NCBI GenBank assembly: GCA_020002185.1
Contig: CM034537.1
Span: 70,672,048-70,736,047, forward strand
Source: Paraescarpia echinospica
Lineage: Eukaryota; Annelida; Polychaeta; Sabellida; Siboglinidae
Direction: 5' to 3'
Length of the DNA stretch: 64,000 nt
Part shown: one piece after another, positions 1 through 9,801 of the stretch
How the letters are laid out: every line of letters begins with the position of its first letter
How positions within the stretch are numbered: position 1 is the first letter of the stretch
Position numbers and translations under genes: made by a program
Notes under the pieces: model-generated
The model's database searches: none
The model's input: the letters and a program-made list of their open reading frames with translations, nothing else
What the model was told of the DNA's origin: nothing

Positions 1-2
1 CT

Positions 3-839
3 ACATCCGCTAAGACCATTGAGGTACTCAGAGGAATGTTCGCATCTCATGGTCTACCGGAGGAGGTCGTGTCAGATAACGGGCCTCAATTGATCGCACA
101 CGAGTTCAAGACGTTCATGGACAAGAACGGCATCAAGCATACGAGGGTGGCTCCATACCATCCAGCGTCGAACGGTGCTACTGAACGCTGTGTGCAGACT
201 GTGAAGCAGAGTCTTCGGAAGTACTCTGTTGGAACTCAACTGACGAAGGAGAGTTGGCTCGCTAATTTCCTCCTGCGTTATCGGTGCACTCCGCATACCG
301 TGACCGGTGTGTCTCCTGCGGAACTCTTTCTCAAGCGTCGACTGAGGAATCGCTTCAGTCTTCTCAAACCGCACCTAGAGAGACACATGGAGGAGAAACA
401 GATGCAACAAAAAGAGCAACACGATCGGAGTAGAGTGAAGCTTCGAGAGCTGGTCAGCGGTGATCCAGTACACGTTCGCAATCATCGTGGCAGCGGTCCT
501 CCGAAATGGGTCGCGGGCAAGATCATCAGACGACTGGGTCCGCTCACCTACTTAGTGCAAGTACGTGCACAGCGTCGCTATGTGCACGTAGACCATCTAC
601 GGCTGACGGCTGAAGGTGAGGTGACTGTACCTATGGTTCCGGAGATTCCAGAGTCGGTGTGTGTTACCCTTCCTTCATCTTCTACGGAGCCGTGTGTTCA
701 AGCAGAGTCACTTCCGTCTGAGGCAGATGAAACTGTTCGAGCACCAAGTGAAGTGACTGTGGTTCCTGATGAATCATCGTCTCCTGTGCCACGCCGATCA
801 AACCCGTGTGTCAAACAACGGAAAATACTGGACCTTTAG
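3..839 (+). CDS. Ty3/gypsy-type integrase, C-terminal part of pol (partial, runs off left edge)
   Basis: The frame is open from the first bases of the window, so the N-terminal part of pol lies outside it. The visible part is the second half of a retroviral-type integrase core. It contains the second catalytic aspartate in VVSDNGPQ (near base 75) and the catalytic glutamate in PASNGATERCVQTV (near base 170). The first aspartate would lie upstream of the window. A C-terminal GPY/F-like module follows (GPLTYLVQV, then YVHVDHLR), which is typical of Ty3/gypsy elements, and then an acidic, Ser/Pro-rich tail. The stop codon is followed within about 60 bases by a polypurine tract and an LTR, as expected for the 3' end of such an element. 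No frameshift is visible, so this copy may be young. The enzyme would insert the cDNA into host chromosomes. Confidence 0.93.
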   Translation, partial: TSAKTIEVLRGMFASHGLPEEVVSDNGPQLIAHEFKTFMDKNGIKHTRVAPYHPASNGATERCVQTVKQSLRKYSVGTQLTKESWLANFLLRYRCTPHTVTGVSPAELFLKRRLRNRFSLLKPHLERHMEEKQMQQKEQHDRSRVKLRELVSGDPVHVRNHRGSGPPKWVAGKIIRRLGPLTYLVQVRAQRRYVHVDHLRLTAEGEVTVPMVPEIPESVCVTLPSSSTEPCVQAESLPSEADETVRAPSEVTVVPDESSSPVPRRSNPCVKQRKILDL

Positions 840-899
840 ATTGATTCAGTATTCTGACACTGTTCCATGTTATTACATTAGTTGGTGACTTAAAAGCTT

Positions 900-911
900 A
901 AGAGGAAGGAG
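900..911 (+). other. Polypurine tract of the LTR retrotransposon
   Basis: The purine run AAGAGGAAGGAG lies directly before the TG that opens the LTR. This is the usual position of the plus-strand primer for reverse transcription. Confidence 0.8.
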
Positions 912-1092
912 TGTTATAATCGGACATTCTGTAGTCGTTACATCGGGTATAATCTATTCTGTGTATACGGCGCGCTGTTGCGCGCTTTGTGTGTGTAGTT
1001 GGTTTCCGCCGCAGGCGTGGTTCTTCGTTCATAATAAAAGGTTTATAATACTTACTACTCTCTAGTTATACATTAATAGTCAAGTTACGACA
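912..1092 (+). repeat. 3' LTR of the Ty3-type element
   Basis: The segment starts with TGTTATAATC next to the polypurine tract and ends with TTACGACA, so it has the TG...CA termini of an LTR. It is about 181 bp, which is short. It contains an AATAAA signal near base 1034. The 5' LTR is outside the window, so neither its identity nor a target-site duplication can be checked. The right boundary is inferred. Confidence 0.72.
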
Positions 1093-1157
1093 CTTTCCAC
1101 TGTTGGTTCGGAAAGTTCATTTTCACTGAAGAGCTTGTACAGCAGACCATCAAGGTT

Positions 1158-1442
1158 TTAGTGAATTTTGCCACATTGGAAGCACACAATAGCCTGGTTT
1201 TCTGTAGAAACCAATTCTTCAACGGTTGCTATAGTATGATATCTTAGCCCACAGCTGGGCCCAAACATTCTGTAAGAGCTCTGATGTACCATATCGTTAT
1301 TTACTTGTTGTGATAGGCATTGTTTAGGCTCTGGCATTAAGAATACATCAAAGGGCTCTTGTTGAAAATAGCAACACAACAACACTAGCAAATCGGTGTC
1401 TTCACCAATGTGGACAGTGTCGATTTTGTCTGATGAGTTCAA
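1158..1442 (-). pseudogene. PIN/FEN-like nuclease-domain fragment of a CXC-domain protein family
   Basis: An open stretch of 94 residues carries the motif VHIGEDTDLLVLL, with clustered acidic residues. I recognise this from expanded invertebrate families that join a PIN-like segment to a C-terminal tesmin/TSO1-like CXC cysteine region. The piece is too short for a domain and has no supported exon partners on this strand. It lies head to head with the CXC fragment at 1696-2067, so the two probably derive from one ancestral gene rearranged by inversion. Function is not inferred; the family may be transposon-associated. Confidence 0.5.
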
Positions 1443-1573
1443 TGCTGTCTAATTATCATTAGCTTAGCCTCGTCTGCATGAACGCAACAGCACCCAGCTT
1501 TCTCAAGCTCATTGCTCAGTTAGTTGATGAATATGTGCTTGTTTTTTCTGTTGGCCAAAAAAACTCCTACTTT

Positions 1574-1742
1574 AGGAGGAGGACCTTGCTGATCAGCCGC
1601 CTTGCACAGCATCATTTGAAGATGTGCCCTGTGCACATAATCTGTGGGAGGCAACGCCATGATGCGCACTGGCTTCCCATTTTTTCTCCAACACTCATCT
1701 TAAGATGATGCTGTGGAAGGCGGCTGATCAGCAAGTTCCTCC
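1574..1742. repeat. Inverted repeat, about 47-bp arms
   Basis: The segment at about 1574-1620 is the near-exact reverse complement of about 1696-1742; both arms share the core GGCGGCTGATCAGCAAG on one strand or the other. The spacer is about 75 bp. The right arm is coding (LKMMLWKAADQQVPPHLD), so the left arm is an inverted copy of coding sequence. Confidence 0.85.
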
Positions 1743-2067
1743 TCATTTGGACATCACGCAGTTTGTGTGGAAGGTGAAGGACGGTATTCCATCACCCAGC
1801 TTTGGCATTGGACCCTCGGATCCTCCAGGTTTGACTGATGTCACAAGCTGTGATTGCAAAGCAGAGAGCAATACATCTAGCACTAACGGTTGCAGTTGCC
1901 ACGGCAATAATACGCCATGTACCATCTATTGCGCGTGTACATCTGGCGATGGGTGTTGTAACCCTCACGATTGGGGACGATGCGTATGTAATATATTTGA
2001 AATTATCGCACCTGAAAACATATCTTTTGGCATCAACATTACGGCTCTAGGTTATGTAGGTCTTTAG
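1696..2067 (+). pseudogene. CXC (tesmin/TSO1-like) cysteine-region fragment
   Basis: The reading frame gives WKVKDGIPSPSF and then a dense cysteine region: CDCKAE, GCSCHG, TPCTIYCACTSGDGCCNP. This matches the C-terminal CXC-type region of the family whose PIN-like part lies on the opposite strand just upstream. No promoter or splice partners are visible. I read it as a relic exon. Confidence 0.55.
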
Positions 2068-2092
2068 TTATAGCGATAATTGGTTTGATTGG

Positions 2093-2263
2093 CGCCATCT
2101 TTAAAAATGGCGGATATATGAATGTTAGCAAAGGTCATGTGTAACAAATTTGAAATTGCTTACCACAATTCTATACATTAACATAGACGTGATGACTTTG
2201 TGTGACATAATTGGTGAGATATTGTGAAATTTGTTTTGACGACCGCCATCTTTAAAAATGGCG
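2093..2263. repeat. Two copies of a short palindrome (2093-2112 and 2244-2263)
   Basis: The 20-base sequence CGCCATCTTTAAAAATGGCG occurs at 2093-2112 and again at 2244-2263. It is an almost perfect inverted repeat and contains paired GCCAT/ATGGC half-sites. The flanking bases are only weakly similar. Confidence 0.75.
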
Positions 2264-2269
2264 GATCCG

Positions 2270-3440
2270 AAAGTCGGAGAAGAGCAAACGTAAAATATTT
2301 GAAACTTTTGACCTCTAAAACCCATGTTTTGATACCAATAGATTGTAGGTGATGCAGATGTTAAGATATGTGGAAATGTGATTTGGTGGCCATTTTGTAA
2401 ATTGGCTGCCATTTCTTTAAAAACAAAAATTGCCACCTCAGATTTTCTGTTGACTGAAGCGTTGTAAATGACATTCATACAAAAAAAATTATTTTGGCAA
2501 GCAAATTGTACGGGAAGACACGGTACACAGCACTCTATTGAGAATTTGAATATACACTTGCATGCAACCACTGTCAACTATATGGATTGATAACTATTTA
2601 TCCTATGTTGTCAAACATTATTACAACGCGATTCAATGTGTTTTTGTTGTTGATTGTGCTATTATTATTATTATAATGGCATAGACAATAGATGCGAATC
2701 AAAGTCATTGGAGATATGCATAAGCATTGCATTGGAAATAAGCATGTAATAAGAAGATCCAACATGGCCGATATCTGAAAGTTTTATGAAATGACAAACA
2801 TGCAACCGTTATATACATCTGGTGATGTTTATTTTAACCGTTGACCATGAAAATATCTGTCTTGACATCACTTTTGTGACATTATTATACACAGTTGCTA
2901 AGCTATTGATGAAAATAGGTGTTTCAGTAATGAAGGCCCTAATTTGCTATTTAAAAAAATTTCCTTGGTTGTTCCGAGGACTACCAAGCTGAATTGCTTC
3001 AAGGACCCCATGGGATAGACAATTCACCAAAACATTATACTATAGAGCAACCATTTATTCAATAGCAAATGGACTAAGTCAACGTTAGATCTCAACGCTA
3101 CTCTCCCATAGTGACTAAAAATCGGGGTTCACTGTGTTTAAAATAAAACGATTGTTCACCTTAATCTTTAACGAATTTATACTTATTATATATCGTTGGG
3201 TAGATTAATCCATTATCTTGCCAGCGATATGCGACTTGTATATGAAATTCGCAAAGAAAATATATATCACTGCCTAAATAACGCCTACCCCTACATTTCA
3301 CTAAACTAAAACGTCATTGGCAGCGACTTTTGACCACTTGTCATTGTCGTCAAAATGAAAATGTTCCACCACATGGAATTCGGTGGACTTTTTTTCTGGT
3401 AATGTACACATAGTACTAAACTAAAACACTGTCATAAATG
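2270..3440. other. No gene seen
   Basis: This is AT-rich sequence with short frames that show no recognisable domain, splice pattern or strong repeat. Confidence 0.6.
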
Positions 3441-4320
3441 CTATTTTTTTGCAATTTGCTTGAGGTTGACCCTCTTTTGGGCATACATTGACTGGACTAA
3501 CATGCATGACCCATGATTAATGTAATATTGAAGGAGCTCCTTCAACACAAATACACACATTTCTGTCCCATGCTTGGGTTTTAGCCCAAATTGGTTACTT
3601 ATAGTTCGTAGATGACTTTGCATCCGATTATACAATATTTTTTCCACTATTTTTGTGAATACGTTAGGCATACATACCAGTCTATAGTTATTTCTGTCGC
3701 TGACCGTTTATTTGTATCCTTAATAATGGGAACAATGACAGATTGTAGCATATTTCTCGGTACTTAACCGTGTGTAAGTATAGCCGACATCAATAGAGCC
3801 AATAAAACCGGCAGCTGTCGATTCGCCCACTTCATGTGCTCGCTAGTTATGCCGTCTAAATCAGGTGACTTATTGTAAGATAAATCTGATAATTTTACTA
3901 ATTTCATTAACATTCACCCTCATATCTTGGTCAAAGACGGCATGCTCCTGATACAGCTGGATCAGCAAGACATTCCTTGCTGCAACTCCCTCTAACTACA
4001 TTACAAATTTGACTATAGTGTTCTTGCCGTATTCCATTTATGTTTTGGCTGCCATGTACATCACCCACAGTGTTAGGCAATTTAACATTACTGTTTGTGG
4101 AGTTTTTGATTTCCCTCCAGAAATCTCGGTCATTTTTTCCACTCTTTTTATCAGCAGTTTTATGCGCAATAATATAATTCTTGTTGTTCTTGCATACTCT
4201 AAGTGCATGTTTGAATTTGGACCGAGCCTGTTGCATAACGTCATAATTATAGTATTCGCGTTCGAGAAGTTCGACAAATATGTATACGGAAGAGAGAAGG
4301 TGCAACTGTAGAGTGATCAC
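3441..4320 (-). pseudogene. Non-LTR retrotransposon (LINE) reverse-transcriptase fragment
   Basis: Read on the minus strand, 4320-3931 encodes a linker region (ARSKFKHALRVCKNN, DRDFWREIKNST). The segment at 3930-3700 encodes the start of the reverse transcriptase (SPDLDGITSEHMKWA, then SVIVPIIKDTNKR). The segment at 3671-3441 continues with VEKILYNRMQSHL and NQFGLKPKHGTEMCVFVLKE. Frames change several times and there is an in-frame stop, so the copy is dead. It is truncated before the catalytic YxDD block. The style suits a CR1/Jockey-type LINE; the clade is not certain. Confidence 0.8.
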
Positions 4321-4403
4321 AAGCCATTAGAAGGGATCTTCAGGAAACATCTTGTGACTGCACCCAAGCGATTGCAACGCATGCTGCTGCGACTCTAACG
4401 CCG

Positions 4404-4632
4404 AGTGTGTGTTTGTGCGTGCGTGCGTGCGTGCGTAGCTGTCTTTTTGTGGCAATGGCTTTGAGACAAATAATTATCGTAGAAAATGTTGCAGTGCAGA
4501 CTACATCCGCTGGGTAAGACAACTGAAACCTCACAACGAATTGAGCGCGTACATGACATGCACACATATATATTTATTTATATATGTATTTATTTAGCCA
4601 TATATATATATATATTATATATATATGCATTT
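4404..4632. repeat. Simple repeats: GTGC-type and TA-type
   Basis: A GTGTGTGTTTGTGCGTGCGTGC-like tract lies at about 4405-4435, and TA-rich dinucleotide runs lie at about 4564-4627. Confidence 0.85.
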
Positions 4633-7160
4633 ATTTAGCCATGTACGCTGTGAGCGTAGCTTCGCTTATCCGACTCTCATTCGCCTTCGTGTACTGTTCA
4701 AGAATGCGAGGGATGCCGAAAGTGCCGCCACCTAACGGCGCCTAGATAACCCAGGGGCCTTGTATTCTACTGTGGTTGAGGACGCTATCAAAAAATTGCA
4801 ATGCCGACTTACACTGTTTTAGCGTTTGTGTATTCTCCGCAACTTTATAATTTTATATAATTGTATATAGAATGATATCTAGACTCTGTGTGGTCACTTC
4901 ATTTTAAGAAATTATATTCCATAGTTCTAAAACCATCCACACAAATCCTGTTAGATAGTCCATAGACCTGTTTTTGGTAAGGGCAGCAAATTGTTGAGAT
5001 TTCTGTAAAATGTGCAAATTAATTTTTTGTTATGTTCTTGGAAAATCAGCAAGCGCACGTCCAAAACGCACCTCCCCCATCAACCAAACTACGGGCTTGT
5101 TAACGCCAACCCTAACAACATGCATACATGTACCTGACACTAACCCTAGCTAACTGTAATAACTTTAATTCTAATGAATAATGACATTCCACACTAACCA
5201 GTTATTCCAGTCGTCCGATTGGTTCCTCCTGATGGTGTGGGGAAGGAGGTGGACCAGTGTTCCACATAACTGCGGACCCGTGAATATCTATTTTGTCAGG
5301 CTTGTAACTGCATGCCAGAAGTCACAGGCCCGGTTGGCCCACGCAGTTTTGATATATCTGCCGATTTATCGGTTGCGACGCAGAGCACACAGGACTCCCC
5401 AGAAGCACAGTACGTAAGAGTGAAATGAGGGCTCAAAAGCTCGGTGATGTTATATTTTTAATTGTAAACAAGTACAGCGGATCATTCCTATCTGGCACAT
5501 ATGTATTAAATAATTACCAGCTGGCAATAGAGCTATACATTTTTTGATATTATTTTGCAGGCTGTTTGCACTCGCGCATTGTGTGACCAGTAACTTGTTG
5601 AAGTTGCTGGTCCGGCTCACCAGCACCTTTTTAGGGTAAAGGTCAAACGCTGATAGATACCCTCCTTGCAAAAGGACTAATGTGGCTCCAAAGGTTTCCA
5701 GTTTTGTACTCATGGGAAACTGTTAGAAAAACACGAAAAGATCAACGAACTGTAGATGTCCAGTATTAGTACAACATGACACACCAGAGGGTCACACTGT
5801 GGCAGTTGAACAATAGAACATACCAGCAGAATGCTCCCACAGGAACATCAGATGCTGAAAAGTCCATCCAATCCATAACAAAAATTTCTTTGAGAAGTCA
5901 TGTTATTTTGTGATGGATCCGTAAGCCTCAAAGTTAACATTCTGAGCTGGGAGCGTTGCGCTCCTAAACTGAAATATTTAGGACCAAAATATAGTTTTTA
6001 GGAACACACATGCGTTGACTAATTAAAATGTAAAACTATAGGCCCTACATGTCATGGCATTTCATTGAACACAATTTTATACCAAATAATCGTTCTGAAT
6101 TATCACCTTTGCTACTACACATAACATTTTGTGTGTAACAAATTCCACATACAGTTATGTAACTAGACCTAGCCATGCATGCTACCCTGTAATTGTTTTG
6201 ATATTTATATCTACAATCATAACAATTACTTAAGCGATTGAATGCTTTTACATTATACATATTTATTTTGACTGTGTGTACATGTATATCAGTAGTCTTA
6301 TCATAAAGAACATTATCCCCTGTATATTGTGACAGGCATTGGATTGGATTTTGCTTAGGGAAATTGCGGGCATCAAGATGTCCCGATGGGAATGCTGACG
6401 TCATGGTCCATCCCCCACGACACATGGGAAGAGTGTGCAACTAATTGCCCCCCTCTCTCATCACACCTGCCCAACTGACCTGTAGGACTGAACAGAAATA
6501 GAGTCAACAGCTCAAAGACAGAAAAATGTAGCGGAAGAATGGTCAACCTCTGCCGGGACCCATGACCGAGGTTGCCAATATGCCTGCAGTCACCAAAGGA
6601 CGCACAATTGACTGAGGACAGCTCACTCCATTAAATGAGGACAAATAACAATGGGTGCTCAGCATAATACATGACAAAAACTACGTGTGATGACATAACA
6701 GTAATATTTTATTGGTGGTTCTTTCTCAAAAATAGATTTACGTCATTGCAAGTGATGGCGACAGGTACATCTGCTGCACATTGTAGCAACTGTACCCCAG
6801 TTTGTGTGCCTCACCACCTACACCACTTTACTGGAAACAACTAACTGTATAGGGAATTTTATGTTTTCAGGTATTGTGTTTCATACGTATTAACTTCACA
6901 CTATATACTGTCTGTCTGCCTGTCTGTCACCCTCCCAAACTAAGAAGTGGTTAAATACTGTTCTGATGCTTTGTAGAATCTCAAACGTAAATGTAGAAAA
7001 TTTGGTTCGACGGGTTCATAATGCTAAAAACACATTTTATTAATAATATTTTTTGAAGAGTATACATGGAATCGTTTGTTTGCAAAATGTCAAACATTCT
7101 TCTCACACGTATTATAATGGCAGACATATGTACACAATATGACATCTAGCAGGAACTAAC
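4633..7160. other. No gene seen
   Basis: Only short frames without recognisable domains are present on either strand. I see no tRNA or repeat structure that I can support. Confidence 0.55.
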
Positions 7161-7161
7161 C

Positions 7162-7469
7162 AATGCTTCCAAATTATCAGCAATAACACACAGTACCTTG
7201 AAAGTATTCAAGAGTGTCTCATTGGGCCACAGTTGCACACACAAATCAACCTTTTCATACAGTTTATATATAACTATTTGCAACCGTTAGTTTTCTGCTA
7301 GATTGCTCACATTTCAATGCTTCCAAATTATCAGAAAAACACACAGTACCTTGAAAGTATTCAAGAGTGTCTCCTTGGGCCACAGTTGCACATGCAAATC
7401 AACCTTTTCATACAGTATATATATAACTATTTGCAACCGTTAGTTTTCTGTTAGATTGATCACATTTCA
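7162..7469. repeat. Tandem duplication of about 154 bp
   Basis: The sequence beginning CAATGCTTCCAAATTATCAG at 7162 recurs at 7316. It continues with the same order of motifs (CAGTACCTTGAAAGTATTC, TTGCAACCGTTAGTTTTCTG) and few differences. Confidence 0.88.
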
Positions 7470-8158
7470 TGTTTGAAACAAAATATCTATAGCTAACTTG
7501 TTTTTTGATTATCTACAATTTTAAAACACTACTGAAACCCACCAAGTCACTACACAAAATGGTACATGTTAACCTTATATATTCGTACAAAGATAATATT
7601 TACATTGTGATGACCAATGATTTATAAACATGTTTGTAAATGCACATTAACATGTTTCATATATAATGCATAGCTTCGTTTGGTTGAAGAACCAAGATTA
7701 CGTGATAATATTCCTCTCCAGTAGAACATTCTTTGTGACTGACATGGGTCATGTTTGTAGAAGCAAAGCATACATGTGCCACAAGTAAAAACATGCCAAA
7801 GGAAGTACCCAGAACCAGTTTGATGATGAACATTGATGTCATTCCGAGATCAAGAATTCCGAGTGTGACGATTCTACTATCGTCACCGGACCTGGGACCA
7901 GAAACTAGACGTTTTGACGCATTTGACCATCAATTTAGAATACTAGCAGGTATATCATTTTAATCATTAAGCAAATCCTATCTCTCTGAAAATATTAGAT
8001 AATTTCTGCAAATAAATGTACTTCACGCAGTAGGAAAAAAATGCTTTCAACATTTTAATGATACAAAAGAAAATTATGAAGTTATCAATCAAATAATAAC
8101 CTGCTTCACTTTGTCAAGACAAAAACAACACCAAATCAATGCAATTTCAACAGAAACA

Positions 8159-9334
8159 ATACTCCATGGGTGTTGGGCCACAACTCAAGTACAGGATACA
8201 ATACTCCATGGGTGTTGGGCCACAACTCAAGTACAGGATACAATACTCCATGGGTGTTGGGCCACAACTCAAGTACAGGATACAATACTCCATGGGTGTT
8301 AGGCCACAACTCAAGTACAGGATACAATACTCCATGGGTGTTGGGCCACAACTCAAGTACAGGATACAATACTCCATGGGTGTTAGGCCACAACTCAAGT
8401 ACAGAATACAATACTCCATGGGTGTTAGGCCACAACTCAAGTACAGGATACAATACTCCGTGGGTGTTGGGCCACAACTCAAGTACAGGATACAATACTC
8501 CATGGGTGTTGGGCCACAACTCAAGTACAGGATACAATACTCCATGGGTGTTGGGCCACAACTCAAGTACAGAATACAATACTCCATGGGTGTTAGGCCA
8601 CAACTCAAGTACAGAATACAATACTCCATGGGTGTTAGGCCACAACTCAAGTACAGGATACAATACTCCATGGGTGTTAGGCCACAACTCAAGTACAGAA
8701 TACAATACTCCATGGGTGTTGGGCCACAACTCAAGTACAGGATACAATACTCCATGGGTGTTAGGCCACAACTCAAGTACAGAATACAATACTCCGTGGG
8801 TGTTAGGCCACAACTCAAGTACAGAATACAATACTCCATGGGTGTTGGGCCACAACTCAAGTACAGAATACAATACTCCATGGGTGTTAGGCCACAACTC
8901 AAGTACAGAATACAATACTCCATGGGTGTTGGGCCACAACTCAAGTACAGAATACAATACTCCATGGGTGTTGGGCCACAACTCAAGTACAGAATACAAT
9001 ACTCCATGGGTGTTGGGCCACAACTCAAGTACAGGATACAATACTCCATGGGTGTTAGGCCACAACTCAAGTACAGAATACAATACTCCATGGGTGTTGG
9101 GCCACAACTCAAGTACAGAATACAATACTCCATGGGTGTTGGGCCACAACTCAAGTACAGAATACAATACTCCATGGGTGTTGGGCCACAACTCAAGTAC
9201 AGAATACAATACTCCATGGGTGTTGGGCCACAACTCAAGTACAGAATACAATACTCCGTGGGTGTTGGGCCACAACTCGAGTACAGAATACAATACTCCG
9301 TGGGTGTTGGGCCACAACTCGAGTACAGAATACA
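8159..9334. repeat. 42-bp minisatellite, 28 copies, 3' of ZC3H18
   Basis: The unit begins ATACTCCATGGGTGTTGGGC and is 42 bases long; 28 units fit between 8159 and 9334. Variation is confined to a few G/A sites: TTGGGCC or TTAGGCC, ACAGGATA or ACAGAATA, CCATGGG or CCGTGGG, and CTCAAG or CTCGAG in the last units. The unit length is a multiple of three and lacks stops in several frames, so long frames on both strands are artefacts. The array begins about 225 bases beyond the ZC3H18 stop codon, in its 3' UTR or 3' flank. Confidence 0.97.
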
Positions 9335-9559
9335 AAACTGCAATGTTTACTGACAGTATTATTGCAATGTTCTCAGTCTTGCATAACCGAGTCCAGGAAA
9401 CCATCACTTCAGAAGCAGCTGAAGCACACGACGGTCAACATATTTGACAGCTTCACCTGTATGTTTGAAGGTATGACTGGTATGCTCTCTGAACAGAGCA
9501 TGTCACACTGGAATCGCCACATCACTGGCAGTGGAGGTAACATTGGAAGCTGAGCCACT

Positions 9560-9801
9560 TCAGTTCATCTTGGCCCTCTTCCGTGCAATAGCATCTTCTA
9601 CAGCCTTGAGTTGTTTGAGGAGTTCCTCACGTCGTGATGACATGCTCTTCTTGGGGGCACTTGCACCTCCGGAGGCATTTGCTGTGTTTTTCACGATCGA
9701 TGTTGCTGCCTGTCTGTGAGGCACTGTTGCCTTCCCCTTCGGACTGTTGGGCCTCACTGCGACCTTCTCTTGATGTCTCGCTGTATTCTCCTTTGTCACA
9801 C
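9560..9801 (-). CDS. ZC3H18: ZC3H18 exon 17: terminal exon with conserved C-terminal helix
   Basis: The exon starts after a TTGTTCAG acceptor and encodes VTKENTARHQEKVAVRPNSP, then SRREELLKQLKAVEDAIARK and RAKMN before TGA at 9562-9560. The C-terminal helix is almost identical to vertebrate ZC3H18 and fixes the identity of the gene. An ATTAAA-type poly(A) signal in gene sense lies near 8057, beyond the 42-bp array; if it is used, the array is transcribed. Confidence 0.95.

Noticed and set aside
8136..9447. Four frames of about 400-425 codons on both strands
   Set aside because: They are produced by a 42-bp tandem repeat without stops; no start context, splice structure or domain supports coding.
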